NCBI GenBank assembly: GCA_913057515.1
Contig: CAJXOJ010000007.1
Location: 1 to 64,000, forward strand
DNA: 64,000 nucleotides
Reading direction: 5' to 3'
Origin: an uncultured Cycloclasticus sp.
Lineage (GTDB): Bacteria > Pseudomonadota > Gammaproteobacteria > Methylococcales > Cycloclasticaceae
Shown here one piece after another: positions 63,096 to 64,000 of the stretch. Position 1 is the first letter of the stretch, and every line of letters starts with the position of its first letter. The position numbers and the translations under genes are program-made. The notes under the pieces were generated by a model, which was given only the letters and a program-made list of their open reading frames with translations, was not told the DNA's origin and searched no databases.

Positions 63096-64000
63096 TTAAC
63101 TAAGTACGTTCATAATCTCGCATTGTGGTTTATAACCGGCCACTGATTCTGATAACACAGCCCTGATTTCAATATCATTATTCTCAACAATAGCTTGCTC
63201 TAAACGGGCGATCAGAGACTTCAACTCACCCCAGGGAATCATACTTTCATTTGCTCTCATGATTTTTTCATGATCGGTATTCATCACATCATCACCAATC
63301 AATAATTCCTCATATAGCTTCTCCCCAGAACGTAAGCCCGTGAAGGTTATTGCTATATCTCCATGTGGCGTATCGTCATCCCTGACCTCTAAGCCGCTTA
63401 AATGGATCATTCGTTTTGCTAACTCCAATATTTTGATGGGGTCGCCCATATCTAACACGAATACGTCTCCACCTTTTGCCATAGCACCCGCCTGTATGAC
63501 AAGCTGAGCCGCTTCAGGAATGGTCATAAAGTAACGAATAATTTTGGGGTCTGTCACAGTCACGGGGCCGCCTTGTTTAATTTGCTGCTTAAACAGGGGG
63601 ATAACAGACCCTGAAGAGCCCAACACATTGCCAAAACGTACCATTGCAAACTGTGTTGAGGTTTCATCTTTATATTTGGCACTTAACGCTTGCAGGACTA
63701 ATTCTGCCATTCGTTTTGAAGCCCCCATGGTATTTGTAGGCCGTACAGCTTTATCAGTAGAAATCAATATAAAGTCTTCAACCTTGGCTTCTAAAGAAGC
63801 CTCAGCCGTATATAGGGTACCCAGAATATTGTTTCGAATCGCCTCTCTCGGGTTTTGCTCAACCAATGGCACATGCTTATAGGCAGCCACATGGTATACA
63901 GTATCAACTTTAGCCGAATGGCAGGCTAGTGAAACTCTATTTTTATCTGTTACCGAGCCTAACACTGGCTTAATAATAACCTCATCACTCAACGGCTGCT
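63096..64000 (-). CDS. Nucleotide-sugar 4,6-dehydratase/epimerase (FlaA1/WbpM/CapD type), N-terminus cut by window edge
   Basis: The frame is open through the right edge of the window, so only the C-terminal 301 residues are seen. The SDR-type fold shows VYHVAAYKHVPLVEQNPREA, the catalytic stretch STDKAVRPTNTMGASKR (Met instead of the usual Tyr before the conserved Lys, as in WbpM and FlaA1), MVRFGNVLGSSGSVIPLF and FTGLRSGEKLYEELL. Large membrane-anchored members convert UDP-GlcNAc to a 4-keto-6-deoxy sugar for surface polysaccharide or glycan modification. The membrane part would lie beyond the window. Confidence 0.88.
   Translation of the reverse strand, partial: QPLSDEVIIKPVLGSVTDKNRVSLACHSAKVDTVYHVAAYKHVPLVEQNPREAIRNNILGTLYTAEASLEAKVEDFILISTDKAVRPTNTMGASKRMAELVLQALSAKYKDETSTQFAMVRFGNVLGSSGSVIPLFKQQIKQGGPVTVTDPKIIRYFMTIPEAAQLVIQAGAMAKGGDVFVLDMGDPIKILELAKRMIHLSGLEVRDDDTPHGDIAITFTGLRSGEKLYEELLIGDDVMNTDHEKIMRANESMIPWGELKSLIARLEQAIVENNDIEIRAVLSESVAGYKPQCEIMNVLS

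Noticed and set aside
1-64000. CRISPR array, tRNA or rRNA genes
   Set aside because: No regularly spaced direct repeats, tRNA cloverleaf sequences or rRNA signatures were seen on either strand.

Overview
This 64 kb window looks like a chromosomal segment of a moderately AT-rich marine gammaproteobacterium. The gene neighbourhoods are typical of that class: zapA / 6S RNA / 5-formyl-THF cyclo-ligase / rpiA, ygfB-pepP-ubiH-ubiI, rplM-rpsI, rpmB-rpmG, and Rsd/AlgQ beside NUDIX genes. A XylM-type hydrocarbon hydroxylase and two flavin monooxygenases suggest a hydrocarbon-degrading lineage such as Cycloclasticus. That assignment is inference from gene content, not from a marker-gene comparison. There are no rRNA or tRNA genes, CRISPR arrays, insertion sequences or recognisable prophage.

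Left part (1-22 kb). The end of rpmB and all of rpmG are followed by a bidirectional terminator. Next is a minus-strand pair: a small Rieske protein and a 1402-residue protein with two cyclic-nucleotide-binding-like domains, a rhodanese domain and about 1000 residues of coiled coil. A plus-strand run follows (DUF6524 membrane protein, DegQ-type protease, MoaB, DUF423 protein, PepN, Ogt, YehS-like). Then come minus-strand NUDIX/NUDIX/Rsd/MOSC genes, a FemAB-like acetyltransferase overlapping an uncharacterised Cys-rich gene, an RND efflux pair, and an ECF sigma/anti-sigma pair.

Middle (22-36 kb). A 600-bp AT-rich gap carrying a cluster of consensus DnaA boxes lies upstream of priA. It is followed by argS, a SPOR-domain protein, a secreted or anchored EEP-family hydrolase, rlmKL and an orphan TAXI substrate-binding protein. 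A decayed second copy of the EEP gene comes next, then small housekeeping and stress genes (ABM monooxygenase, ion channel, CvfB, DUF3622, FetB-like, ArfB).

Accessory zone (36-45 kb). Coding density falls here. It holds PhnA/YjdM, a truncated-hemoglobin gene broken by an in-frame TAA at codon 6, a DUF465 protein with a 21-bp palindrome upstream, an SDR, and a minus-strand oxygenase cluster: FAD monooxygenase, NtaA/DszA-type FMN monooxygenase and XylM-like diiron hydroxylase. Divergent from the cluster is a 78-residue, possibly phasin-like gene with its own strong promoter and a perfect 16-bp hairpin, followed by a tiny lipoprotein.

Right part (45-64 kb). A tandem glycine riboswitch plus terminator heads the operon gcvT-gcvH-gcvPA-tpx-gcvPB-PfkB kinase. 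The thiol peroxidase and the kinase are unexpected members. Beyond it lie the ubiquinone hydroxylases with pepP and ygfB, divergent zapB-like/zapA, 6S RNA, 5-formyl-THF cyclo-ligase and rpiA. A SulP transporter, a soluble diguanylate cyclase, rplM-rpsI and a partial FlaA1/WbpM-type nucleotide-sugar dehydratase finish the window.
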